NCBI RefSeq assembly: GCF_002872075.1
Contig: NZ_PGGU01000001.1
Coordinates: 1-64,000, forward strand
Direction: 5' to 3'
Source: Microbacterium aurantiacum
GTDB taxonomy: Bacteria; Actinomycetota; Actinomycetes; Actinomycetales; Microbacteriaceae
DNA length: 64,000 nucleotides
The translations under genes and the position numbers were made by a program. The first letter of the stretch is position 1. Every line of letters starts with the position of its first letter. The notes under the pieces are model-generated. The model ran no database searches. It had not been told where the DNA came from and saw nothing but the letters and a program-made list of their open reading frames with translations. This document shows, piece by piece, positions 49,523 through 58,407 of this stretch.

Positions 49523-50403
49523 ACATGATCATCACGCTCGTCATCCCGGCGATGCTCGGAGGCCTCGGCCTCACGCTCATCGTCGCGGCGCTGTTGCCTA
49601 CGCAGCCCAGCCTCGCCGGCGCGATCGAACGGATGGGGTCGACCAGCGTCGCCACCACGGACGGTGTCCAGTCCACGATGCAGGAGCGCTTCACCGGCGC
49701 GACCATCCGCCGGCTGCATGGCACCTCGCTGTTGAAGACGCCCACGGCCGACCTGAACCTCATCGGGATGTCCGTGAACAGGTGGGTGTGGCAGAAGATC
49801 CTCCTGGCAGCCCTCGGCCTGATCCTGCCCCTCGCCATCGGCGTTGTCGCCTCTGTACTGGGCCTGGTGCCGATCTACATCCCCGCACTCCTCGGCCTGC
49901 CGCTCGCGTTCGGTGCCTGGTTCCTGCCGGACATCATCATCCGCGACCAGGCGACGGAAGCCCGGCTCGAGTTCACCCGCGCCGTTGCCGTCTACTACGA
50001 GCTCATCGGCTCCGAGCGCGCCCGCGGCGCCTCGCCCTCCGAAGCCCTCGAGTCCGCAGCCAGTGTGGGCAAGGCGTGGCCGTTCGTCCGCATCCGCACG
50101 GCGCTCACCGAGGCCCGGTACTCGCTCATGGCATCGTGGGACGCTCTCGAGCGCCTCTCCAACGAAATCAAGGTGCCTGAGCTTGGCGATATCGCCCGAG
50201 TAATTAGGCTCTCAGGGGAGGAGGGAGCGTCCATATATGAGACACTCAGAGCACGCGGTCAGAGCTTGCGGGACCGCCTCCTCAACGAAGAGAAGAGGGG
50301 ATCGAAGTCAACAACGAACGGGATGATCGTGCTGATGGCACTCACGGGAGTGCTCTTCCTCGCGATCCTGGGGACTCCCGCTCTTCTCGACGCTTTGCTC
50401 TAA
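49519..50403 (+). CDS. tadC: TadC-like inner-membrane platform protein
   Basis: 294 aa with the same plan as TadB: helix at the N-terminus, a pair near 95-140, a cytoplasmic domain with ELIGSERARGASPSEALESA and VIRLSGEEGAS motifs, and a C-terminal helix. Starts at ATG 49519 overlapping the tadB stop. Family 2 promoter I follows it directly, so pilin genes can be expressed separately from the machine. Confidence 0.85.
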   Translation: MNMIITLVIPAMLGGLGLTLIVAALLPTQPSLAGAIERMGSTSVATTDGVQSTMQERFTGATIRRLHGTSLLKTPTADLNLIGMSVNRWVWQKILLAALGLILPLAIGVVASVLGLVPIYIPALLGLPLAFGAWFLPDIIIRDQATEARLEFTRAVAVYYELIGSERARGASPSEALESAASVGKAWPFVRIRTALTEARYSLMASWDALERLSNEIKVPELGDIARVIRLSGEEGASIYETLRARGQSLRDRLLNEEKRGSKSTTNGMIVLMALTGVLFLAILGTPALLDALL

Positions 50404-50418
50404 CAATCAAAGATCGAA

Positions 50419-50457
50419 TGTCCGCGAAGGTCTGATCCAGACCCTTATATGAAGTAA
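50419..50457 (+). promoter_or_regulatory. Family 2 promoter I (pilin operon)
   Basis: TGTCCGCGAA, 17-nt spacer with GGTCTG-ATC-CAGACC, TATATG 50446-50451, AAGTAA. Heads the pilin genes from 50476. Confidence 0.78.
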
Positions 50458-50475
50458 CGACCGGAAGGAAGCACC

Positions 50476-50670
50476 ATGAGCACAATGAGTCGGGAGTTCC
50501 GCTCCCGCATGAAGGGACGCGTATCGCGCGTCTTCGAGACCCCGGAGCGTGGATCCGTCACGCTCGAGCAGGTCATCTGGTACGCCGTCATCGGCGCCGC
50601 CGCTGTCGTCGTTGTCGGCCTCCTCGTCGCGGCCATCATGTCGTACGCGGGCCAGGTCCCCACGGGCTGA
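50476..50670 (+). CDS. Flp-type major pilin candidate
   Basis: 64 aa. Prepilin cleavage site in RGSVTLEQ: Gly, then Glu at +5, followed at once by a hydrophobic helix (VIWYAVIGAAAVVVVG) and a very short tail, the standard Flp pilin. Arg-rich leader of about 28 residues. ATG at 50476 with GGAAGGAAG. First gene after family 2 promoter I, consistent with high expression. Confidence 0.82.
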   Translation: MSTMSREFRSRMKGRVSRVFETPERGSVTLEQVIWYAVIGAAAVVVVGLLVAAIMSYAGQVPTG

Positions 50671-50685
50671 CCGGGATCTCCACCA

Positions 50686-51096
50686 ATGCAGTTCAAGCAC
50701 CTCTTTTCACCGGTCAGGGCACGAGACGCCCTGACCGGTGAAAAGGGTGCCGTCACGCTGGAGAACGTGATCACCTTCTCCGTGATCATCCTCGTCTTCG
50801 GACTGGGCCTCCACTTCGGGATCCAGCTGCACGCCAACAACATCGCCCACCAGGCGGCGCAGCTCGCCTGCAACAACGCCCGCGCCTTCAACAGCACCGC
50901 GGCCGCCGGCACCACCATCGGGGAGGCGATCATCAACGGCTCGAACTCTCCCATCGAGGGCGGCAACGTCGCAGTCAGCCGCTCTGCGACCATCGTCACC
51001 GCCAGCGTCACCGGCCAGACCAACAGCTTCGTCCCCGGACTCGTCACCAGCGTCGAGCAGGTCGTCACCTGCCCGACCGAGAGGTGGGTGAACTGA
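50686..51096 (+). CDS. TadE-like pseudopilin 1
   Basis: 136 aa. Cleavage site EKGAVTLEN (Gly, Glu at +5), hydrophobic helix, then a small Ala/Thr/Ser/Asn-rich globular domain. A perfect repeat of the TTTTCACCGGTCAGGGC type surrounds the leader codons (about 50704-50743), a possible translational hairpin. TadE-type pseudopilins support assembly of Flp pili. Confidence 0.75.
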   Translation: MQFKHLFSPVRARDALTGEKGAVTLENVITFSVIILVFGLGLHFGIQLHANNIAHQAAQLACNNARAFNSTAAAGTTIGEAIINGSNSPIEGGNVAVSRSATIVTASVTGQTNSFVPGLVTSVEQVVTCPTERWVN

Positions 51097-51542
51097 TGCG
51101 CAGCATCCGCAACGCGATCGCACGCCTCAAGGGGGAGCGCGGCACCGGCACACTCGAGATGGCCATCATCGGCGGCGCCTTCATCCTCGTCCTCGTCCTC
51201 GCTGGTCTGCTCGTGCGCGTCACCCAGACCGGCAACGCCGTCGAGTCCGCTGCCGATGCTGCAGCCCGTGAAGCTTCCCTTGCCCGCGACACCGGGCAGG
51301 CTCAGAACGCCGCAGCGACCATGGCGAACATGTCACTCGCTCAGGCCGGCGTCGACTGCGTCAACCTCGTCGTCTCGATCGACTCCGCAGGCATCAACGC
51401 ACCGCTCGGAACCACCGGGACCGTGTCCGCCACCATCACCTGCACCATCACCGTCAGCAACAGCGTCCTCATCGGACTTCCCGGCACCCGCGAAGTCACC
51501 GCGACGGCGATCTCACCCGTCGACGCTTACAGGGAGCGATGA
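51096..51542 (+). CDS. TadE-like pseudopilin 2
   Basis: 148 aa with leader ending ERGTGTLEM (Glu at +5), helix, and a globular domain with one Cys pair (VDCVN ... TITCTI). ATG at 51096 shares a base with the upstream stop. Confidence 0.75.
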   Translation: MRSIRNAIARLKGERGTGTLEMAIIGGAFILVLVLAGLLVRVTQTGNAVESAADAAAREASLARDTGQAQNAAATMANMSLAQAGVDCVNLVVSIDSAGINAPLGTTGTVSATITCTITVSNSVLIGLPGTREVTATAISPVDAYRER

Positions 51543-51955
51543 CCATGATCCGCATCGTCCGCAAGCTGCGCGCCGCCATCTCCGACGAGAAGGGCGGTGC
51601 CACCCTCTGGTTCGTGATCACGACCCCGGTGATGCTGATCTTCCTTCTGATGAGCAGCGACGTCGCTGAGAAGATCCAGACCGAGACGAACGCCTACAAC
51701 GTGGCCACCGCCGCAGCCCGCGCCGGCACCAACGCCATCTCCGGCCAAGTCGTCGCCAACGGCACCACCGCCGTCGACTCGATCAAGGCCGCCAACGCCG
51801 CCAACGGATACCTCAATGCAGCCGGCTTGCCCGGCAGCGTCTCCGTCAACGGCGACCGCGTCACCGTCACGATCGACACCACCTACGACACCCGGTTCCT
51901 CCCCATGGACCTTCCCGTCCGTGCCGAAGCCACCTCACAATTGCTCACCCAATAA
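51539..51955 (+). CDS. TadE-like protein with altered processing site
   Basis: 138 aa. Same plan as its two neighbours, but the site reads EKGGATLWF: the Glu at +5 is Trp. Glu5 normally guides pilin assembly, so this protein may be processed but not enter the fibre, or may stay in the membrane. Start overlaps the upstream stop. Confidence 0.7.
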   Translation: MTMIRIVRKLRAAISDEKGGATLWFVITTPVMLIFLLMSSDVAEKIQTETNAYNVATAAARAGTNAISGQVVANGTTAVDSIKAANAANGYLNAAGLPGSVSVNGDRVTVTIDTTYDTRFLPMDLPVRAEATSQLLTQ

Positions 51956-51978
51956 CCCCAGCGAATTGGAGCCCAGCC

Positions 51979-52587
51979 ATGATCCTCAAGCGCACAATCG
52001 CAGCAGCCGCCACCTTCACAGTGGCAGCCCTCTTGATGACCGCCTGCGCTCCCGCAGCCGTCGAGACTCCGAAGCCCACACAGACCACCGCAGCTCCAGA
52101 GACGATGGCACCTGTTGCACCTCCGGAGTCCGAGGAAGAAGCCGTCGCCGCGGCCGAGGAAGTCCTCACCAAGTGGTTCGAAGTACGTGGCGAAGTGAAC
52201 GCCGCCGGCGGGACCGACACCGAACAGCTTGAAGCCCTCTCAACAGGAACTGCACTTGAGCGTGTCCTCGCTGATGCGGAGCAGATCGCGAACGGCCCAC
52301 TCCTGAATGTTGACGAAGTGAACATCGATGGACCCATCAAGACGGAAGGCGCGATCACATACGAGTCGAAGTCTGCGTATGGGCAGGAGTGGGAAGGCGT
52401 CGAGAACGGCCTGGTCACCATCAATGCGTGCCAGGACGGCACGGATTACAAGCTCTTTGCAAGTGATGGATCGGAAGGGATGCGTCCCGCCGAGCTTCGC
52501 ACCACGTTCGACTACCAGGTTATTTACGACGCTAGCCGTGAGGCCTGGCTTGTCTACGACCTGATCAGTCTGGGCGAGACCTGCTAA
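51979..52587 (+). CDS. Lipoprotein of the pilus locus
   Basis: 202 aa. Signal peptide with lipobox LMTAC (Cys about 23), a Pro/Thr/Glu-rich linker, then an alpha/beta domain of about 130 residues ending in Cys. Two Cys in the domain may pair. Codon use is slightly less GC-rich than in the neighbours. Anchored outside the membrane, possibly as a pilus base or surface protein. Confidence 0.75.
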   Translation: MILKRTIAAAATFTVAALLMTACAPAAVETPKPTQTTAAPETMAPVAPPESEEEAVAAAEEVLTKWFEVRGEVNAAGGTDTEQLEALSTGTALERVLADAEQIANGPLLNVDEVNIDGPIKTEGAITYESKSAYGQEWEGVENGLVTINACQDGTDYKLFASDGSEGMRPAELRTTFDYQVIYDASREAWLVYDLISLGETC

Positions 52588-52609
52588 CGAACGTTCCGGG
52601 GGGAACATC

Positions 52610-53644
52610 ATGCTGAGACGACGACTAACCGGCCTAGTGGCTGCCGCGGCCCTTCTCTTGGGGACGTTGCTCGCGTCGGCAACCCCCGCAGCTGCTGCGG
52701 GTGGCACGTGGTGCGACCCTGTCTCTCTCCAGTGCTACCTGATGTTGGATTCGCCCCCGAGCGATCCCTCACCGAATCCTGACTCCAGCGGATGGACCGC
52801 AGGCGCGGCGGAGTGCTGGGCTCGCACGACAGCCGAGAACGCGAAGAGTTACCCCGAGGATCAAGTTGCGACTTACCTCGGAAGCGCACAGAACTGGTAC
52901 GTGAAGATCAACTGCGGCGACGGGTTCCGCTATTGGTCGAACAACCGCCAGTGCTACGTCGCGATGGTCGACGGCGTATGGCCCGCGCGCCCTGCCGGCA
53001 TCGACCAGGAAGCAGGCTACTACCGTTGCTCCCCCCACGTGGACATGCCCTCCACCATCACCTCGTATTTCTGGAGCAACACCATCCCGCCGGGCCTGAC
53101 GGTCTACACGCCCGGTATGGCCGCTCGGAAGCTCATCGAGACGTTCCAGATCCGCGGGATCGACATCGGCATGGCGCCCGAGGTCAACCCGGCCTGGGGC
53201 CACCGCCGCTCCTACGTCGGCGTCCCGATCTGGCTCTGGGTCGACAACCCCCAGCCGCTGACCTGGGGGCCCTACACCGAGACGGCAACCCTCGGCGGAC
53301 AGACGATCACCGCGACAGCACAGGTCACATCAGTGATCTGGAACATGGGCGACGGAGCATCGACAGTCTGCGGAGGAACGGGCACCCCGTACAACGCCGG
53401 CATCGGTCTGCAGCCATCTCCGACGTGCGGCTACCGGTATGCGACGACCTCCGACCGGAACGCCAACGACCGCTACACCGTCACGGCCACCTCCCAGTGG
53501 ACCGTCACCTGGACGGCCCTCGCGGGACCGACCGGAACCATCAACCTCACTGCCACCTCGGCGGACGAGCTCGAGATCAACGAGCTGCAGACCGTCATCG
53601 TCCCCAACGACAGCACCACCGACACCTCGGGAGGTACACCGTGA
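52610..53644 (+). CDS. Secreted Cys/Trp-rich protein of the pilus locus
   Basis: 344 aa. Signal peptide with cleavage near PAAAAG (about 28), then a Trp- and Cys-rich mature part (eight or so Cys, suggesting disulfides) with a VIWNMGDG segment near 240 that resembles a PKD-type motif, and a C-terminal strand-rich region. Possibly a tip adhesin or surface subunit; this is inferred from position only. Confidence 0.65.
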   Translation: MLRRRLTGLVAAAALLLGTLLASATPAAAAGGTWCDPVSLQCYLMLDSPPSDPSPNPDSSGWTAGAAECWARTTAENAKSYPEDQVATYLGSAQNWYVKINCGDGFRYWSNNRQCYVAMVDGVWPARPAGIDQEAGYYRCSPHVDMPSTITSYFWSNTIPPGLTVYTPGMAARKLIETFQIRGIDIGMAPEVNPAWGHRRSYVGVPIWLWVDNPQPLTWGPYTETATLGGQTITATAQVTSVIWNMGDGASTVCGGTGTPYNAGIGLQPSPTCGYRYATTSDRNANDRYTVTATSQWTVTWTALAGPTGTINLTATSADELEINELQTVIVPNDSTTDTSGGTP

Positions 53645-56600
53645 CTCGCATCGGAAAGGGCCTGGGATCTCTGATCCTGCTTCTCGTCCTGCTGGTCGGC
53701 ATCCCCGCCGGCTTGCTCTACTGGGCCGGTAACCCAATCCCGACCCTGGACGAGCTCACGGCGGCGCTCACCATGCCCGACTGGACGGGATCGTTCCTCA
53801 TGGGCACGATCTTCCCGATCGTCGGGTGGATCGCCTGGGCGACGTTCGCCGTCGCGTTCCTCGCCGAAATCCCGTCGCAGATCAAGGGCGTGCCGAAGGT
53901 CAAGCTGCCCGGTCTGGGCATGCAGCAGAAGACCGTGGGCGTGCTGCTCGCCGCGGTGATCGCGCTCTTCGCCCCGAACGCAGCCATGGCCGCCGATCTC
54001 CCGTCCTCGACGCCGGTGTCTGCATCCGCCAGCTACTCCGTCTCCGAGGCCGCCACGACCGCAGTGCCTGGCTCCACCGTCGACGAGGCCGTCGACCAGG
54101 TCCAGGGCCCGCAGTACACCGTGGTGGATGGGGACACGCTCCTTCGGATCGCCGAGAGGACCCTGGGCACTGGCGATCGCTTCGAGGAGATCAAGAAGCT
54201 GAACCTCGGCGTCGAACAGGCTGATGGGGGAGCGCTCGACGAGTCCGGATGGGTCAACCCGGGTTGGGTGCTCACGCTCCCGGCCGACGCAGTCGTCCCC
54301 CCGGCATCCGGTGCCGCGACAGTTGATGCCCAGACGCCGTCCGTGGAGCAGCGGACCATCGTCGAGGGCGACACTCTCTGGGACATCTCCGAAGCGGAGC
54401 TCGGCGCCGGTGAACGGTACGACGAGATCGTCGCGATCACCCCGGGCATCCAGGACCCCGACGTGATCTTCCCGGGCCAGACCATCAACATCCCGGCCAC
54501 GGCCGCGGCCGCACCGGTGACGCCGCCGGCGCCGGTCGAAGAGGCTACGCCGGCGCCGGTCGAGTCTGCACCCGAAGCAGAGGTCGAGCCCGGCGCCGGC
54601 GTTGACCTGGGCGCCGTCGACGGCGCCGCCGGTGCCGAAGAGGCAGGCGGCGCCGAGGCCGCTCCCGAGGCGACCACTCCCGAGGCCACGGCCGAGGAAG
54701 AGGCTGCAGCCGCCGCCGCGGAAGAGACCAACTCCGGACTCGGTTTCACCACCGCACCGACGCCTGCAGCCGAGAAGCCCGCCGAGGGCTCAACCGAGGC
54801 CGTGGCTCCTCCCGCGTCGTCGGCGGACGTCGACGACGAAGAGGCTGGCTCCGACGAGGCCTTCCTCGACGTCGCGCCGGCGGCGACCATCGGTGGCATC
54901 GGCATCGTCCTTGCTTCCGCACTGCTCACGCTTCTCGGATGGCGGCGCCGTAACCGCCGGCGGAACCGGAAGCCGGGCCAGCGCCTGGTCGAGGCATCCG
55001 AGACGGTCTCCGATGTCGAGATGCAGCTGCGCATGATCGAGGATCCAAAGGCCTCGGAAGACATCGACACCGCCCTACGCATGCTCGCCGTGTGGGCACA
55101 GTCCACCGGCAACGCACTCCCGCAGCTGTACGCGCTGCGCCTGGACCTCGACTCGATCGTCGTGATCCTGGACGAGCCGACCGAACTGCCCACACCGTTC
55201 ACCCCGCAGGACGACAGCATGAGCGCGTGGATCATCGCGCGCAGCGACATCACCCCGCTCGACGAGATCCCCGCGGCGCCCTACCCCGCGTTGATCGCGA
55301 TCGGCCGCGACGAGGAAGACTCCCAGGTCTACGTCGACCTCGAGCGCATGGGCACGCTCAACGTGACCGGCGCCAACGACGAGGACCGGCACAGCGTCCT
55401 GCTCTCCTACGCGGTGCAGCTGGCCACCATCCCGTGGTCCGAAGACGTCCAGGTCACCCTCGTCGGCTTCAACGACCCGCTGCTGGACTCCCTCGGCACC
55501 GGACGCATCCGCCAGGTTGACGACGTCGACACGCTGCTGCGTAACCTGCAGCGCCAGGCAGACGACGTCGAGACCGCGCTGCAGAATGCTGGCTTCGAGA
55601 GCATCCCGCACGCACGCGGCGCCGACCTCTACGCGGATGCCTGGGAGCCGGAGATCATCATCCTCTCCGGCGACCCGACCGACGAGGTCAAGGAGCAGCT
55701 CAGCGAGCTCTCCAACAGGATCCCGCGCGTCGGCATCGCCGCCCTCAGCGATGGCTACCTCGCGGGCCGGTGGAACCTGACCCTGTCTGAGCAGCGCACC
55801 GCAACCCTCGGTATCCCCGGGACGAGCGTGGCAATCCCGCTCAGCGTCGAGATGATCAGCGCCGAGGAGAGCCAGGCAATCCTCGCGGAGTTCACCGCGG
55901 CGAACAGTACCGACGTGATCGGACCGGTCATCGGCACCGAGATCGAGATCGATGAGATCTCCGTCCCTGCAGAGGACCTCGACACGGACCGCTTCATCGG
56001 TGAGCCGACCGTCGACCCCCTGCCGTTCTTCCTCGACGTGGAGCAGGCTGCCGCTCCCGCAAGCGTTCCTGTCACCGGCGTGACCGCAGAACGTGGCGGC
56101 AGGTACTCGGCCGAGACAGATCAGGAAGAGCCTGTCGTCGAGACCGCGGAAGCCGACGTCGACGTCCTCGCCGAAGCTCCCTCCGTGGAAGAGACCACAG
56201 AGGTCGAAGAGGTCGAGGTGGTTCAGGAAGCTCCCGAGCTCGCCGATGTCGACCTGGTCGTGGAGGAGGAGCGGCCGCTCGCTCCCGTCACGCGGATCCA
56301 CAGCGACCCCTACGTGCAGCTGCTCGGCACGGTCGAGGTCGTCGGTGCCCGAGGAGAGGCCCCGGTGAACCCGTCGACGGCAAAGCAGTGGCCGTCCGTG
56401 ATCCGCCGCGGCACGGAGCTCGTCGCCTTCCTGTCGCTCACCTCGAACGCGACCGCCGAGTCCGTGCACGCCGCGTTCTTCCCCGGTCAGCCAGCTGCGG
56501 GGGAGAAGGGCAACCGCGACCGGGCAGGACTGATCTCCAAGACCCGCAAGTGGCTCGGCAACGCGGACGACGGTGCGCTGTACCTCCCGAAGATCACGGA

Positions 56601-57078
56601 CGTGCACTACCTGCTGAACCCGGCGCTGCGCTCCGACTGGCACGACTTCACGTACCTGATCGGTGACGACGTCGAGGCAACCCCGACCGACAAGCTGGTC
56701 GAGGCCCTCAGCCTGGTCAAGGGGCAGCCGATCAGCGGTGTGCCGGACAACCGGTACGGCTGGGCCGATCACATCCGCAACGAGATGATCGCTCTGATCG
56801 AGGATGCCGCGCACGAGCTCTCGACCCGCAGCCTCGCTTCCGGATCGCTCCGGTATGCACGGATGGCATCCGCGATCGGTCGGATGGTCAACGACGCCAA
56901 CGAGCTGCACTGGCGCGACGCGCTGCGTGCCGAGCACATGGCAGGTGACGGTGCACGTATCGAGCGTCTGATCACTCAGCTCGAGCAGGTCCTCGCCGGC
57001 ATCGGCGAAGAGGAGCCCGAGCCGGAGACCAGGGCGCTCATCGCGCAGCTGCGTCGCCGTCACGCGGTGGCCAGCTGA
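53641..57078 (+). CDS. Large LysM membrane protein with BTAD-like C-terminus
   Basis: 1145 aa. Helices at about 8-28, 50-75 and 100-118; two LysM modules outside (about 158-210 and 237-290, each with VxxGDTLxxI); a Pro/Ala/Glu linker; a fourth helix (about 413-432); then a large cytoplasmic part ending in a helical bacterial transcriptional activator-like domain (about 900-1145). Such proteins accompany Tad loci in actinobacteria. It could link cell-wall anchoring outside with machine assembly or signalling inside. GTG start overlaps the upstream stop. Confidence 0.75.
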   Translation: MTRIGKGLGSLILLLVLLVGIPAGLLYWAGNPIPTLDELTAALTMPDWTGSFLMGTIFPIVGWIAWATFAVAFLAEIPSQIKGVPKVKLPGLGMQQKTVGVLLAAVIALFAPNAAMAADLPSSTPVSASASYSVSEAATTAVPGSTVDEAVDQVQGPQYTVVDGDTLLRIAERTLGTGDRFEEIKKLNLGVEQADGGALDESGWVNPGWVLTLPADAVVPPASGAATVDAQTPSVEQRTIVEGDTLWDISEAELGAGERYDEIVAITPGIQDPDVIFPGQTINIPATAAAAPVTPPAPVEEATPAPVESAPEAEVEPGAGVDLGAVDGAAGAEEAGGAEAAPEATTPEATAEEEAAAAAAEETNSGLGFTTAPTPAAEKPAEGSTEAVAPPASSADVDDEEAGSDEAFLDVAPAATIGGIGIVLASALLTLLGWRRRNRRRNRKPGQRLVEASETVSDVEMQLRMIEDPKASEDIDTALRMLAVWAQSTGNALPQLYALRLDLDSIVVILDEPTELPTPFTPQDDSMSAWIIARSDITPLDEIPAAPYPALIAIGRDEEDSQVYVDLERMGTLNVTGANDEDRHSVLLSYAVQLATIPWSEDVQVTLVGFNDPLLDSLGTGRIRQVDDVDTLLRNLQRQADDVETALQNAGFESIPHARGADLYADAWEPEIIILSGDPTDEVKEQLSELSNRIPRVGIAALSDGYLAGRWNLTLSEQRTATLGIPGTSVAIPLSVEMISAEESQAILAEFTAANSTDVIGPVIGTEIEIDEISVPAEDLDTDRFIGEPTVDPLPFFLDVEQAAAPASVPVTGVTAERGGRYSAETDQEEPVVETAEADVDVLAEAPSVEETTEVEEVEVVQEAPELADVDLVVEEERPLAPVTRIHSDPYVQLLGTVEVVGARGEAPVNPSTAKQWPSVIRRGTELVAFLSLTSNATAESVHAAFFPGQPAAGEKGNRDRAGLISKTRKWLGNADDGALYLPKITDVHYLLNPALRSDWHDFTYLIGDDVEATPTDKLVEALSLVKGQPISGVPDNRYGWADHIRNEMIALIEDAAHELSTRSLASGSLRYARMASAIGRMVNDANELHWRDALRAEHMAGDGARIERLITQLEQVLAGIGEEEPEPETRALIAQLRRRHAVAS

Positions 57079-57085
57079 GGCACCT

Positions 57086-57562
57086 ATGCCCATCATCATC
57101 GATCGCGTCCGCGGAGATCTCCTCGAGGTCACCGCGGACGCGATCGTGAACCCGTGGAATCGGAACATCTTGCCGCGGTGGCTGCAGGTCTCCGGCGGGA
57201 TCTCCGGACGGTTGAAGCAGGTCACCGGACCCGCACCATGGCGTGAGCTCGCCGACCACGGGCCGATGGCTCTGGGCGAAGCAGTCGAGACGACGGCCGG
57301 GAAGCTGCTCACTGCCGGGGCGATCATCCACGTCGCCGGGCTGAACCTTGCCTGGCGGGCAACCCCGGCCAGCGTCCGTTCGTCGACGCTGAACGCCGTG
57401 CAGCTCGCGGAGTCCCGCGATCACCGCACTCTCGCCATCCCGCTGATCGGAGCCGGGCATGGGGGACTGAGCGTCGACCAGTGCCGCACCATCATCCTCG
57501 AGGCTCTGCTCGAGGCCCCGTCGACGGACAGCGTGAAGATCACCATGGTGGAGCCCGCATGA
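57086..57562 (+). CDS. Macro-domain protein
   Basis: 158 aa, one macro domain: IIDRVRGDLLEVTADAIVN start, GISGRLKQVTG near 37, GAIIHVAG, and a late IPLIGAGHGGLS. Macro domains bind or hydrolyse ADP-ribose and its derivatives. In the pilus operon it could remove ADP-ribose from a partner or bind a nucleotide signal. ATG at 57086 without a strong ribosome site, 8 nt after the LysM gene. Confidence 0.8.
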   Translation: MPIIIDRVRGDLLEVTADAIVNPWNRNILPRWLQVSGGISGRLKQVTGPAPWRELADHGPMALGEAVETTAGKLLTAGAIIHVAGLNLAWRATPASVRSSTLNAVQLAESRDHRTLAIPLIGAGHGGLSVDQCRTIILEALLEAPSTDSVKITMVEPA

Positions 57563-58407
57563 GCATCCGCCTGGTCCCCGACGGCGACAACGTCATCGTC
57601 CAGATCCTCTCCCCGAGTACCGGGGAAGTCCTCGCCGCCTCACGACTCACCTCCTCCGTGGGCGGAGCAGTCGGCGGGCAGCTGCTCTCCGCCGCTCACG
57701 CACCCCTCCAGGGCCCGTACGACGCCGAGGGTGCCGTTGTGCCCGCAGAAGCGGCCCAGGAGGCTCCTGTGGCCGTTCCAGCGCCCCCAGCCCCCACGGT
57801 CACACCCATCGACGTCGCAGCTCGTGCGCGCACCATCCTTTCCCCGGCCGAGGAGCCGTCGACGCTGGTCTACGACTCGAGCAACCCGGCAACCGCGGTC
57901 GAGTGGGAGGCCGCGTGGGAGTTCACCCACCGAGCTCAGGAGCAGATGGTCCAGCTCGGCATCACCCGAGACCAGGTCCTCGCCGCGGCCGAGGATCCGC
58001 AGTACACCACGGCGCCGGCATACGGCACCGGGACCAACCACGTCCGTGACGGCATCCGCGCCCTGATCGCATCCGACAACCCCAAGGTGATCATCGGCAT
58101 CTCCCGCGAAGACTCCCGATCGGTGCCTGTAACCACCGGCCCCGTCCGCAGGGTCAGCGGCGGACCCGGGCGCCGGATGCCGAGCCGGTACACGGAGCTG
58201 GTCGACCTGCTCGAGGACCATGGCTTCAACCTCCTCGAGCGCAGCGGCCGAGGCCCCCACGACAAGGCCGTGCACCCGGAGCACCCCGGCGTGACCCTCG
58301 TCATCCCTCGCACACCCAGCGACCACCGCTCGTATCCGAATTGCATCGCGGAGATCCGCCGGCAGACCGGCATCGACATCACCCAGCCGGCAGGAGTACG
58401 ACGATGA
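57559..58407 (+). CDS. DUF4258-like and HicA-like fusion protein
   Basis: 282 aa. Residues about 120-185 (FTHRAQEQMVQLGITRDQVL ... HVRDGIRALI) have the DUF4258/BrnT-like pattern. Residues about 210-275 (YTELVDLLEDHGFNLLERSG, GPHDKAV, RTPSDHRSYPNCIAEIRRQTG) have the HicA double-stranded-RNA-binding-like pattern with its His. Both are toxin-type folds, yet no antitoxin gene is adjacent. N-terminal 100 residues are Ala/Pro-rich. Overlaps the macro gene at ATGA. Confidence 0.6.
   Translation: MSIRLVPDGDNVIVQILSPSTGEVLAASRLTSSVGGAVGGQLLSAAHAPLQGPYDAEGAVVPAEAAQEAPVAVPAPPAPTVTPIDVAARARTILSPAEEPSTLVYDSSNPATAVEWEAAWEFTHRAQEQMVQLGITRDQVLAAAEDPQYTTAPAYGTGTNHVRDGIRALIASDNPKVIIGISREDSRSVPVTTGPVRRVSGGPGRRMPSRYTELVDLLEDHGFNLLERSGRGPHDKAVHPEHPGVTLVIPRTPSDHRSYPNCIAEIRRQTGIDITQPAGVRR

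Noticed and set aside
52792..53640. N-terminal extension of the LysM gene frame back to 52792
   Set aside because: It overlaps the secreted protein gene in another frame and is Arg/His-rich; GTG 53641 overlaps the upstream stop and is followed by a good membrane helix.
55075..57327. Long minus-strand frame of 750 codons
   Set aside because: Exact antisense of the LysM/BTAD gene in high-GC DNA, where reverse frames stay open by chance; His/Arg/Gly/Val-rich composition.
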